From NCBI GenBank assembly GCA_900541125.1, contig UQIK01000019.1:1-48894 (forward strand): a stretch of 48,894 nt of DNA, written 5' to 3'. The notes under the pieces were generated by a model, which saw nothing but the letters and a program-made list of their open reading frames with translations, was not told the DNA's origin and did not search any database. This DNA comes from an uncultured Collinsella sp. (GTDB lineage Bacteria > Actinomycetota > Coriobacteriia > Coriobacteriales > Coriobacteriaceae). Shown piece after piece: positions 15,539-23,198 of this stretch (position 1 is the first letter of the stretch; every line of letters starts with the position of its first letter). Made by a program: the position numbers and the translations under genes.

Positions 15539-18181
15539 ATGTTAGACCGTTTTACCGATCGCGCGCGCAAGGTCATGTCCATGGCCAAGCAAGAGGCGCT
15601 CGATCTTCATTCGAATAAGGTGGGCACCGAGCACCTGCTGCTCGCGCTTGCCAAGGAGGACGAGGGCATCGCCGCCGAGGCACTGCGCTCGCTCGATATC
15701 TCCTACGACGACATCATGGACACGCTCAAAGAGGTCCAGACCACCGTTCCCGAGCCCAGCGAGGAGACCGAGGCAGCCAAGCTCGCCTTTACACCGCTCG
15801 TCATCAGCGTGATGGAGCGTTCATTCCGCGTGGCGCGTGAGAACAACCAGACCTACGTGTCGACCGAGCACCTGCTCATCGGCATCGTCGAAGAGGGCAA
15901 CGGCATGGCCATGGACATCCTCATGCGCCTGGGCGTGTCGTCCGCCTCCATCAAAAAGGCTATCGAGAAACTCACCGCCAAGGACCAGGACAAGAAGCGT
16001 CCGCTCGCCGGCGCCGGTGCTGGTCGCCCCGGTGCGGGCCTGCCGTTCTTTAGCGGCTCGGATGCCTCTCAGCAAAAGGGGAGTGGCACCGACACGCTCA
16101 AGCAGTTCGCGACCAACCTCACGCAGAAGGCGCGCGACGGCGAGCTCGACCCTGTAATTGGTCGCGAAAAGGAAGTCCAGCGTATGATGGAGATCCTTTC
16201 GCGCCGCACCAAGAACAACCCGCTCATTCTGGGTGACCCCGGCGTGGGCAAGACGGCCATCGTCGAGGGCTTAGCTCAGCAGATTGCAGCTGGCAACGTG
16301 CCCGAGAACCTCATGAACCAAAATATCTGGACGCTCGACCTGCCGGGCCTCGTGGCGGGTGCCAAGTATCGCGGCGAGTTTGAGGAGCGTCTCAAGAACG
16401 TGATCCAGGAGGCAACCGAAGCCGACGACGTCATCCTGTTTATCGACGAGATGCACACCATCATCGGTGCCGGTTCTGCCGAGGGCTCCATCGATGCGAG
16501 CTCCATGCTCAAGCCCGTGCTCGCGCGCGGTGCCTTCCAGATTATCGGCGCCACCACGGCCGAGGAATTCCGCAAGTACCTCACCAAGGACCCGGCCTTC
16601 GAGCGTCGCTTCCAGACCATCGATGTCGAGGAGCCGAGCGTCGAGGACACGATCAAGATCCTGACCGCGCTCAAGCCGCGCTACGAGGAGCACCACCATG
16701 TGCGCTATACGCAGGGTGCCATCGAGGCCGCTGCGAACCTTTCCAACCGCTACATCCAGGATCGCTTCCTGCCCGATAAGGCCATCGACCTCATCGACGA
16801 GGCCGGTGCTCGCGCTCGCATCGCCGCGAATCGCGCGCCCGAGCCGGTGCGCGAGGCCGAGCATCGCATCGAGGAGCTCAAGGCCGCCGCGCAGGAGGCC
16901 ACCGAGAGCGACGACATGAACAAGGCCGCCGAGATCACCGAGCAGCAGAAGGCCGCCGAGATTGAGCTCGCCGAGGCCAAGGCCGCCTGGACCGCCGAGC
17001 TCGACGCCAGCCCGCTCACCATCGATGTGAGTCAGATTGCCGACATCGTGTCCGTGACTTCGGGCGTGCCGGTGTCCTCGCTTACTGAGAGCGAGAGCCG
17101 TCGCCTGCTGCAGGCCGAAAGCGTGCTCAAGACGCGCATCATCGGTCAGGATGAGGCTGTCGAGGCAGTTGCCAAGGCCGTGCGCCGCAGCCGCTCGCCG
17201 CTCAAGGATCCGCGTCGCCCCGGCGGCAGCTTTATCTTCCTGGGCCCCACCGGCACGGGCAAGACCGAGCTCGCCAAGACGCTCGCCGAGTACCTCTTTG
17301 GCAGCAAGGATGCGCTCATCAGCTTCGACATGTCTGAGTTCGGTAGCGAGTTCGAGGTCTCCAAGCTCATCGGTAGCCCTCCGGGCTACGTCGGTCACGA
17401 CGAGGGCGGCCAGCTCACCAAGGCCGTTCGTCGCCACCCGTACTCGGTCGTGCTGTTCGACGAGATCGAGAAGGCGCACCCCGATATCTTTAACATCTTG
17501 CTGCAGGTGCTGGAGGAGGGTCGTCTGACCGATAGCCAGGGCAAGACGGTCGACTTCCGCAACACCGTGATCATCATGACATCCAACGTGGGCGCCCGCG
17601 AGATCGCGCAGGATGCAAGCGTTGGCTTTGGCACCACCGGCGAGCAGGGCCTCACCTCGAGTGAGATCCGCGGCCGCGCGATGGGCGAGCTCAAGCGCCT
17701 GTTCCGCCCCGAGCTGCTCAACCGCATCGACGATATTGTGGTGTTCCAGAAGCTCTCGGGCGAGAACCTGACCAAGATCGCGCACCTGCTGGTGGACGAC
17801 CTGCGTCAGCGCTTGATTGCCAACGGCATGAACATCAAGCTCTCTGATGCGGCCTATGACAAGATCGTGGCCGAGGGCACCGACCTTACCAACGGTGCGC
17901 GTCCGCTGCGCCGTGCCATCCAAAAGCTCATCGAGGACCCGCTGTCCGAGGAGCTTCTGGCCGGCGAGTGGGGCGAGGGCGATACCGTCCTGTGCGACGT
18001 GGCCGATGGCAAGTTTGTCTTTAGCCACGGCACGGGCGAGATCCCGGCACCGCGTCCGGCGGGCACGCTCGGTGGCGATACCGTCCCGGCAGCGCCACAC
18101 ACCGGCAACGCCGCGCCCGTGAGCGGCGGCGTGACCTCGGGCCCCGGCGGCATGATGCAAGCCGGCTCTGGCGCGCTATAG
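15539..18181 (+). CDS. clpC: ATP-dependent Clp protease ATP-binding subunit ClpC
   Basis: AAA+ unfoldase that feeds substrates to ClpP. The 880-residue protein has a double Clp-N repeat (about 1-150), a linker rich in Gly/Ala, AAA domain 1 with Walker A GDPGVGKT (near residue 236) and the DEMHTIIGAG Walker B, a UVR-like middle region (about 440-490, EEL-rich), AAA domain 2 with GPTGTGKT (near 569), and a Gly/Ala-rich tail. The short middle domain makes it ClpC rather than ClpB. AGAGGAAC precedes the ATG. It has its own terminator. Confidence 0.95.
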   Translation: MLDRFTDRARKVMSMAKQEALDLHSNKVGTEHLLLALAKEDEGIAAEALRSLDISYDDIMDTLKEVQTTVPEPSEETEAAKLAFTPLVISVMERSFRVARENNQTYVSTEHLLIGIVEEGNGMAMDILMRLGVSSASIKKAIEKLTAKDQDKKRPLAGAGAGRPGAGLPFFSGSDASQQKGSGTDTLKQFATNLTQKARDGELDPVIGREKEVQRMMEILSRRTKNNPLILGDPGVGKTAIVEGLAQQIAAGNVPENLMNQNIWTLDLPGLVAGAKYRGEFEERLKNVIQEATEADDVILFIDEMHTIIGAGSAEGSIDASSMLKPVLARGAFQIIGATTAEEFRKYLTKDPAFERRFQTIDVEEPSVEDTIKILTALKPRYEEHHHVRYTQGAIEAAANLSNRYIQDRFLPDKAIDLIDEAGARARIAANRAPEPVREAEHRIEELKAAAQEATESDDMNKAAEITEQQKAAEIELAEAKAAWTAELDASPLTIDVSQIADIVSVTSGVPVSSLTESESRRLLQAESVLKTRIIGQDEAVEAVAKAVRRSRSPLKDPRRPGGSFIFLGPTGTGKTELAKTLAEYLFGSKDALISFDMSEFGSEFEVSKLIGSPPGYVGHDEGGQLTKAVRRHPYSVVLFDEIEKAHPDIFNILLQVLEEGRLTDSQGKTVDFRNTVIIMTSNVGAREIAQDASVGFGTTGEQGLTSSEIRGRAMGELKRLFRPELLNRIDDIVVFQKLSGENLTKIAHLLVDDLRQRLIANGMNIKLSDAAYDKIVAEGTDLTNGARPLRRAIQKLIEDPLSEELLAGEWGEGDTVLCDVADGKFVFSHGTGEIPAPRPAGTLGGDTVPAAPHTGNAAPVSGGVTSGPGGMMQAGSGAL

Positions 18182-18205
18182 GGATTGAATATAACCTTGC
18201 ATGAT

Positions 18206-18243
18206 GGGGGGCGTTTCCGATGGAGGTGCGCCCCTTTTCTTGT
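18206..18243 (+). terminator. Intrinsic terminator after clpC
   Basis: A GC-rich stem (GGGGCG with CGCCCC) with a 15-nt loop is followed by TTTTCTTGT. Confidence 0.75.
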
Positions 18244-18309
18244 AGAGAAGAGTTTCCGGTAACGATAAAATAATTGAAAATGTTCTGCTGGATGGCAAAA
18301 GGAGTTACT

Positions 18310-18879
18310 ATGGCGAATAGCGCTCAAAGAATTGAGATGTCGTTCGATAACATGAGAAAAATCGGAATGGTTCTTTGTGCCGTGCTGGTACTTATAGCCA
18401 TCGCTACCATCGCCGTCTTTGGTTCGGCATTTGTTGTTGCATGCCAAAGTATTTTGAACGGCGCAGTGGTAATCGAGGGGGTCGTTGAGCTTGGTAAGGG
18501 CGGCAGCATCGCGCTCCCAAATTTGGCGCTATGGGCGGTTTTGCTCCTTGCAGGGGAGTTCACATTGTTAAGCATCAGCTTCGATGTCGCCCGTCGTCAA
18601 TCGCCTTTTACTATTCGACATGCACGGATGATTACCGTTATTGCTTGCCTATTTGCAATCAATGCCGTGATGGGCTCTCTACAGATTGGCAGCGATTTAA
18701 AAATAATGATGGGTAATTGTATGTTGAGCTGTCGTATGAATTCCGCTCTCCTTCAGATTGGTGACTCAGGCATCACTTTGGATGTGGGATCCATCATTGC
18801 AATGATGGTTGCTTTCGCTTTGTCGATCTTCTGGCGCTATGGGGCGCTTTTGCAGTCCCAGTCCGATGATTTGGTCTAG
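18310..18879 (+). CDS. DUF2975-family membrane protein
   Basis: A 189-residue protein with four membrane segments (about 16-40, 68-90, 108-126 and 152-176) and the family-like sequence VARRQSPFT between helices 2 and 3. Function is unknown. DUF2975 genes usually sit beside a small Cro/C1-type regulator, as here (next gene after 10 bp), so the pair probably forms a sensor-regulator unit (inference). AAAGGAG at 18298-18304 fixes the ATG; the upstream in-frame ATG at 18274 lacks a ribosome site. Base composition is clearly more AT-rich than clpC, marking the left edge of an island. Confidence 0.8.
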   Translation: MANSAQRIEMSFDNMRKIGMVLCAVLVLIAIATIAVFGSAFVVACQSILNGAVVIEGVVELGKGGSIALPNLALWAVLLLAGEFTLLSISFDVARRQSPFTIRHARMITVIACLFAINAVMGSLQIGSDLKIMMGNCMLSCRMNSALLQIGDSGITLDVGSIIAMMVAFALSIFWRYGALLQSQSDDLV

Positions 18880-18889
18880 GTGATTGACC

Positions 18890-19216
18890 ATGGATTATCT
18901 CATTATTGAGATTGAGACACTTTTGCTCAAGACCGGGAAAACAAATGCCGATCTAATAAGAGCGACTGGGCATACGCCAGCTAACATTTCTAAAATCCGT
19001 AATGCAAAAATTAAGGCCATACGCTTGAAGACATTGCTCGATATCTGTGTTGAGTTGGATTGTCAGCCGGGAGATTTGATCCGTCGCGTGAGTGAAATAG
19101 AACTTGAGGAACTTACCATCGCGCGCGCGCGGAATAAGATTTTGCAAAGACGCAATCCCGACCCTTCCGAGATATTGCCCACAGAGGTTTACGTAGTAGA
19201 TCTTTCTAAGGAATAA
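18890..19216 (+). CDS. Cro/C1 (XRE)-type HTH regulator, DUF2975 partner
   Basis: A 108-residue DNA-binding protein. An HTH of the short Cro/C1 type covers about residues 1-62: the helix TNADLIRATG, then ISKIRNAKIKAIRLKTLLDICVELDC and QPGDLI. The remaining tail is charged and may dimerise. TCTAGGTGA precedes the ATG at 18890; a TTG two codons upstream is an alternative. It is separated from the precursor peptide gene by a terminator and an operator-like palindrome (19319-19337), which it could bind. Confidence 0.85.
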   Translation: MDYLIIEIETLLLKTGKTNADLIRATGHTPANISKIRNAKIKAIRLKTLLDICVELDCQPGDLIRRVSEIELEELTIARARNKILQRRNPDPSEILPTEVYVVDLSKE

Positions 19217-19251
19217 CAAAACAGAATAAGAAGACAAACACGTATGCATGC

Positions 19252-19290
19252 AAGGCCCCTACCGCAAACGATCGGTAGGAGCCTTAATTT
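19252..19290 (+). terminator. Terminator after the XRE regulator
   Basis: A 12-bp stem with one mismatch (AAGG-CCCCTACCG with CGGTAGG-GCCTT) and a 9-nt loop is followed by AATTTATTT. It isolates the regulator unit from the peptide operon. Confidence 0.75.
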
Positions 19291-19305
19291 ATTTGAAAAT
19301 AGTTC

Positions 19306-19337
19306 TTGAAATCATAAGGTTATCGATATACGATAAC
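19306..19337 (+). promoter_or_regulatory. Promoter and operator-like palindrome of the RiPP precursor
   Basis: TTGAAA at 19306-19311 and TACGAT at 19329-19334 with a 17-bp spacer form a plausible sigma-A promoter. A perfect palindrome, GTTATCG and CGATAAC around ATATA (19319-19337), covers the -10 box, so a bound repressor would block the promoter. A CGATAA half-site also appears upstream of the DUF2975 gene (about 18261). Confidence 0.6.
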
Positions 19338-19376
19338 GGAGTATTAAAACAGACGATAAATCGAAAGGAGGTAATT

Positions 19377-19487
19377 ATGAACTGGGTAATCGATCCGTGT
19401 AGCAACGTGCAGGGTGGCGGTGGTGGCTGCCGCAATTACCACCCGTGTTCGCGCTGTAGCTGTTTTGGCGTATATGTTCATTTCTAG
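19377..19487 (+). CDS. Cys-rich RiPP precursor peptide (36 aa)
   Basis: A 36-residue peptide preceded by a near-perfect ribosome site (AAAGGAGG, 6-7 nt before ATG). It begins MNWVIDP, with Cys at 8, 18, 24, 27 and 29, five consecutive Gly at 13-17, and an aromatic tail ending VYVHF. The layout suggests a short leader (about 1-17) and a Cys-dense core (18-36). It lies directly upstream of ABC, radical SAM-SPASM and exporter genes and has its own promoter and a downstream attenuator, the usual layout for a ribosomally made, post-translationally modified peptide. Thioether cross-links from Cys are the likely modification. I recognise no known named peptide. Confidence 0.8.
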   Translation: MNWVIDPCSNVQGGGGGCRNYHPCSRCSCFGVYVHF

Positions 19488-19527
19488 CAACGCGAACGTT
19501 AATGCTGGTTAAGACAGCAGAGGGTAA

Positions 19528-19572
19528 GCAGCGTGGTCGATAACTGCCATCCGTCGACCGCGCTGCCTTTTT
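19528..19572 (+). terminator. Strong hairpin terminator/attenuator after the precursor
   Basis: A 13-bp stem with one G-T pair (19528-19540 with 19554-19566) and a 13-nt loop runs into five T residues. Partial read-through would give excess precursor mRNA over the modification and transport genes. Confidence 0.85.
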
Positions 19573-19589
19573 AATGAGGTTCATGAGAC

Positions 19590-20318
19590 ATGGGTAATGC
19601 GATTTCAATCAAGGATCTATCAAAGCGCTACGGCAAAAACTGGGCGTTGTCTGATGTTTCATTTGATATAGATGAGGGCGAAGTGTGCGCTCTCGTTGGG
19701 GAGAACGGCGCGGGGAAGAGTACGTTGATTGATATTCTTCTTGGCTTGCTTAAAGCAACGAAAGGCTCAATCAGTTTTTTCGGCGAGTCTGGGAGAACAG
19801 GTCTGGCAAGAGCACGCAGAAATATCGGATTCGTCCCCGACGGCTGTGGGGCATTCTTGAACTTAACCGGTCGAGAAAACTTGATCTCACGCTGTATCGA
19901 GTGGGGGCTGCCGAAAAGTGAAGTTAATCGAGTGCTCGCTGCCGTTGGCCTAGAAAATGCGGCGGATGCATCGGTAAAACAATACTCGCTCGGCATGAAG
20001 CGTCGCCTGGATATCGGAACGGCTCTTCTGGGCAACCCGCAACTACTCATCATGGATGAACCCATAAACGGGCTCGATCCAGTGGGTGTGATTGAGGTGC
20101 GTGATCTCCTGCTGTCGTTGAAGGACAAACGGGATAAAACGGTGCTCATTTCAAGCCATAACCTAGATGAATTGGAGAAAGTTGCGACATCTTTTGCTTT
20201 TCTCCATCAAGGCAGACTTCTCGTTAAGGAAGAAAACTCCTACAAAGACCGAAGTCTGGAAAAGCGGTTTTTGGATTTGATCGGGGAGGCAGATAATGCA
20301 ACTTCTGCGACTGATTAG
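19590..20318 (+). CDS. ABC transporter ATP-binding protein (bacitracin-export/immunity type)
   Basis: A 242-residue stand-alone ATPase. Walker A GENGAGKST lies at residues 37-45, the signature YSLGMKRR near 131, Walker B LLIMDEP, the D-loop GLDP and the switch His in ISSHN. The class resembles BcrA/LanF-type ATPases that work with separate permeases in self-immunity or export. ATGAGGTTCATGAGAC precedes the ATG. Its end overlaps the next gene by 23 bp, implying coupled translation with the two permeases. Confidence 0.9.
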   Translation: MGNAISIKDLSKRYGKNWALSDVSFDIDEGEVCALVGENGAGKSTLIDILLGLLKATKGSISFFGESGRTGLARARRNIGFVPDGCGAFLNLTGRENLISRCIEWGLPKSEVNRVLAAVGLENAADASVKQYSLGMKRRLDIGTALLGNPQLLIMDEPINGLDPVGVIEVRDLLLSLKDKRDKTVLISSHNLDELEKVATSFAFLHQGRLLVKEENSYKDRSLEKRFLDLIGEADNATSATD

Positions 20319-21099
20319 ATGCGAAGCCCGTCGGTTGCTCAGAAATCCAGCCTTTTTCGTGTTGTTGATCTGGGGAATTTGGATTGTTAAAGATGTCTGT
20401 AATCCAAATATGTATGGGACTTATGGAACATCTGATTTAGGGGGAGTCGGCAAACAGATTGGTTTCTTTGCAAACATCCTCGACAAGACTGACCCAGCTG
20501 GTTCGGCGGTTCGGACGGCACTATTCATGACCTACGAGTGGTTTTTCGTTCTAGCCGGATGCATTGTTATTTCCTGCGCCATGGATTATCAAAGCAGGTC
20601 TTCTGAAGTGACGTATGCAAAAGGGACGGGTGTAGCAAAGGCCGTTGTCGCAAAGTGGCTTGTTCTGACGATTGCAACTTCAACAGCGTTCGACCTGTTT
20701 TCGGGATTCACTCTCTTCAAATCTCCGCTTGGCTGCTATGTGGATGGGCGGGTGTTTCTTGATAGATACCTGCCCGTGTTGCTTTTGATTGATGCTATTT
20801 TGGCTGCATTAGTAGCTCAGTCGATGGCAGTTTTCTATTTACTTAGAAATGCACCGCTTAGCATTATGTTGGTGTTGGTCGGGACGCTGCTCGCCTCCGA
20901 TGAATATACGCTGGTGGTCTTTTCCAATCACGCATCGACGCAAATTCCCTGGTGGCTCTCAGTCGGACCATACTTACGCCATCTTGGAAATCTGTGCTTT
21001 CAAGGCCTAGCCATTAATCAGATCATTCTTTTCTCTGTAATTTGCACCGTTGTTTCGTTGCAGCTCGGGGTCATGGGAATCAAAGCGAGGAGGGGGTAG
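20296..21099 (+). CDS. ABC transporter permease 1 of the RiPP cluster
   Basis: A 267-residue integral membrane protein with about six hydrophobic segments, first at residues 14-32. A large extracytoplasmic loop between segments 1 and 2 begins with YGTSD, and a cytoplasmic VTYAKGTG motif follows segment 2. It starts inside the ATPase gene and is followed 2 bp later by a related permease, so the functional unit is probably one ATPase dimer with a heterodimer of permeases. Role (immunity or export of the peptide) is inferred from context. Confidence 0.8.
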   Translation: MQLLRLIRCEARRLLRNPAFFVLLIWGIWIVKDVCNPNMYGTYGTSDLGGVGKQIGFFANILDKTDPAGSAVRTALFMTYEWFFVLAGCIVISCAMDYQSRSSEVTYAKGTGVAKAVVAKWLVLTIATSTAFDLFSGFTLFKSPLGCYVDGRVFLDRYLPVLLLIDAILAALVAQSMAVFYLLRNAPLSIMLVLVGTLLASDEYTLVVFSNHASTQIPWWLSVGPYLRHLGNLCFQGLAINQIILFSVICTVVSLQLGVMGIKARRG

Positions 21100-21101
21100 A
21101 A

Positions 21102-21911
21102 ATGCGCTGCGAAGATATGATTAAGGCTGAAGCCTATCGAGTTATGAAGAGCAAAGCGCCTCTTCTGCTGATTGCGGCAGGTTTCGTGCTCGCATTGCTT
21201 TATTCTGTGTCTTATGAACCATGGAGAGCCTACGGAACGAGCGATTGGCTTGGCGACGGTGTTATGGGCTTCTTTCCAAACCCACAATATGGTTTTGTGG
21301 GAATTCCGGGAGACCTCGTTAAAGATGGAGCTCGCTACCTTTCCGCTGTGGCACCGCTTGCCCATTCTCTGTTCTTTCCTATTGTTGCTGTTCTCGTCAT
21401 CGGCTATGCGTTTCGAACTCCGATAACGGGATCTCAATGGCTTGTTTCCTATGCAAGGGGAATGAAAACAGTACAGTTGTTGGTTGCAAGGACTCTTGTC
21501 TCGATTGTCACGCTTGTCGGTGGTTTTGTTCTCTTTTCGATACTCGTTGGTGCGGTCCAAAGCGCGAGTGGCATAGGAATGACGATGGATATGATCGGAG
21601 AGTTTCTTCTTCGACTGTCTCTTGCTGCCTTGATTTGCACAACGTTATGCCTGCTGCTCGTCCTGGCCATCTCACTCTTTGGAAATGGCGCGTTTGTTCT
21701 ATCGTTCATCATCCTGCTGCTCTATTTGGGGTACGGGAATCCAAATATGCCACTGCACTTGACATGGCTGGCGACCCTTGCGTCTCCGCGACCAATTCAA
21801 TTCATCGTGCCGGGGACGTTGCTGTTTGTAGCGCTGGCAACAGTCGTTCCCATTGTCATCCTCGGACTTTGTTGGGCTATCAAGGGCGCTATCAGAAAAC
21901 GGAGCATATAA
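21102..21911 (+). CDS. ABC transporter permease 2 of the RiPP cluster
   Basis: A 269-residue membrane protein with about six hydrophobic segments. It shares with permease 1 the YGTSD loop motif followed by GFF, and the VSYARG motif aligned with VTYAKG there, so the two look like diverged tandem duplicates. AGGAGGGGG upstream of 21102 fixes the start; an in-frame ATG at 21042 is inside permease 1. The radical SAM gene begins at the base after its stop codon. Confidence 0.8.
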   Translation: MRCEDMIKAEAYRVMKSKAPLLLIAAGFVLALLYSVSYEPWRAYGTSDWLGDGVMGFFPNPQYGFVGIPGDLVKDGARYLSAVAPLAHSLFFPIVAVLVIGYAFRTPITGSQWLVSYARGMKTVQLLVARTLVSIVTLVGGFVLFSILVGAVQSASGIGMTMDMIGEFLLRLSLAALICTTLCLLLVLAISLFGNGAFVLSFIILLLYLGYGNPNMPLHLTWLATLASPRPIQFIVPGTLLFVALATVVPIVILGLCWAIKGAIRKRSI

Positions 21912-23198
21912 ATGAAAGAGTCTGAATTTAACGTTATTGAAGAGAATGATGTGAACGGTATCACTATCTACAATACCCAGTCTGGTGGCGTTCTCGACCT
22001 TGACGCTGCGCACACGAATGAGCTGAATTTATATCGCAAGGGTGCCGCCGCCTTGGATGGTGATTTCGAAGAGGCCCTTAAGATGGGTGGCATGTTGGTA
22101 AATGACGATGTTGACGAGCGGCGAATGTTGATGCTTGAGAGCTTGTCGGCAAGGTTTGCAAATGACTATTTAGGACTGACGATTGCTCCAACGCTGGCAT
22201 GCAATTTTAGGTGTCCCTACTGCTATGAAAAAGGCTGCTCGCACCCCACTATGTCAGAAGAGACAATGATGGATATCGCAGAATTCGTGCGTTCCGGCTA
22301 TCCCGGGATCAACGATCTTCACGTTGACTGGTATGGAGGCGAACCCCTGCTCTGTGTGGACATGATCGAGCGACTGACAAAAGAACTGAGAGGGGCGATT
22401 AGGCCAGGCGCTACTTATTCTGCCGGAATGGTAACGAACGGATATCTCCTGACGCGAGAAATTGCTCAGAAGCTTGCTGATTGTCAGATCGGTTCGGTTC
22501 AAATCACTATTGATGGCTCAAAGAGGGATCATGATTCGCGGAGGGTCCCGGCCGACGGTCGTCCGACATATGATGCCATTATCGACAATATCATCTCATG
22601 TGCCGATGTTCTTCAGATTACCATTCGCGTGAATGTCGATGAGTCCAATAGCAAAGAGGTCGATGCGTTGATTGACGAGCTTGACGCTAAAGGGCTTCGC
22701 GGTAAAGTCGCGATTTATCTTGCTGCGGTCGACAATGTTAACGATACTTGCTCAAATGACATTCATTGTTTTTCTCAGCGTGGATTCTCTCAAGTTGAAA
22801 CGTTCTTTATGGATAAAGCTAGCGAGCGCGGATTCAACGTTATTCCGTTTACGCCGTATGAACCAGGCGTCTGCTGTGCGGTTTCTCTTAATTCGTTTGT
22901 CATCGATCCGCTTGGTAGACTTTTTAAATGTTGGGATGAGGTTGGCAAGGGCGAGTACGCCGTTGGAAATGTTCGAGAAGGTGTGAAAGCTAATTCGAAC
23001 TATTTGAAATGGATGGAGTATTTACCAAACGACCCAGTATGTGGCGAGTGTGTAATGTTTCCGGCTTGTATGGGCGGATGTCCCCACGCCGCGATGGAGG
23101 GCCAGAGAAAATGCGCGAGCGTTAAATTCAATGCCAGGCAGAGAATGCGGTTGGCTTGTAATTATCAGTATTCGCATGAGGCAAATCGCGATGTTTAG
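21912..23198 (+). CDS. Radical SAM-SPASM peptide maturase
   Basis: Predicted iron-sulfur enzyme that modifies the Cys-rich precursor. The 428-residue protein has an N-terminal region of about 90 residues that could bind the leader, then the radical SAM cluster motif CNFRCPYC (Cys97, 101, 104), GGEP at 143-146, and a C-terminal SPASM domain with Cys322, Cys340, then CGEC, CMGGC and Cys401 (377-401), enough to hold two auxiliary clusters. Relatives install Cys-to-carbon thioether links (sactipeptides, ranthipeptides, SCIFF-type peptides). CGGAG precedes the ATG. It overlaps the exporter gene by 8 bp. Confidence 0.92.
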   Translation: MKESEFNVIEENDVNGITIYNTQSGGVLDLDAAHTNELNLYRKGAAALDGDFEEALKMGGMLVNDDVDERRMLMLESLSARFANDYLGLTIAPTLACNFRCPYCYEKGCSHPTMSEETMMDIAEFVRSGYPGINDLHVDWYGGEPLLCVDMIERLTKELRGAIRPGATYSAGMVTNGYLLTREIAQKLADCQIGSVQITIDGSKRDHDSRRVPADGRPTYDAIIDNIISCADVLQITIRVNVDESNSKEVDALIDELDAKGLRGKVAIYLAAVDNVNDTCSNDIHCFSQRGFSQVETFFMDKASERGFNVIPFTPYEPGVCCAVSLNSFVIDPLGRLFKCWDEVGKGEYAVGNVREGVKANSNYLKWMEYLPNDPVCGECVMFPACMGGCPHAAMEGQRKCASVKFNARQRMRLACNYQYSHEANRDV

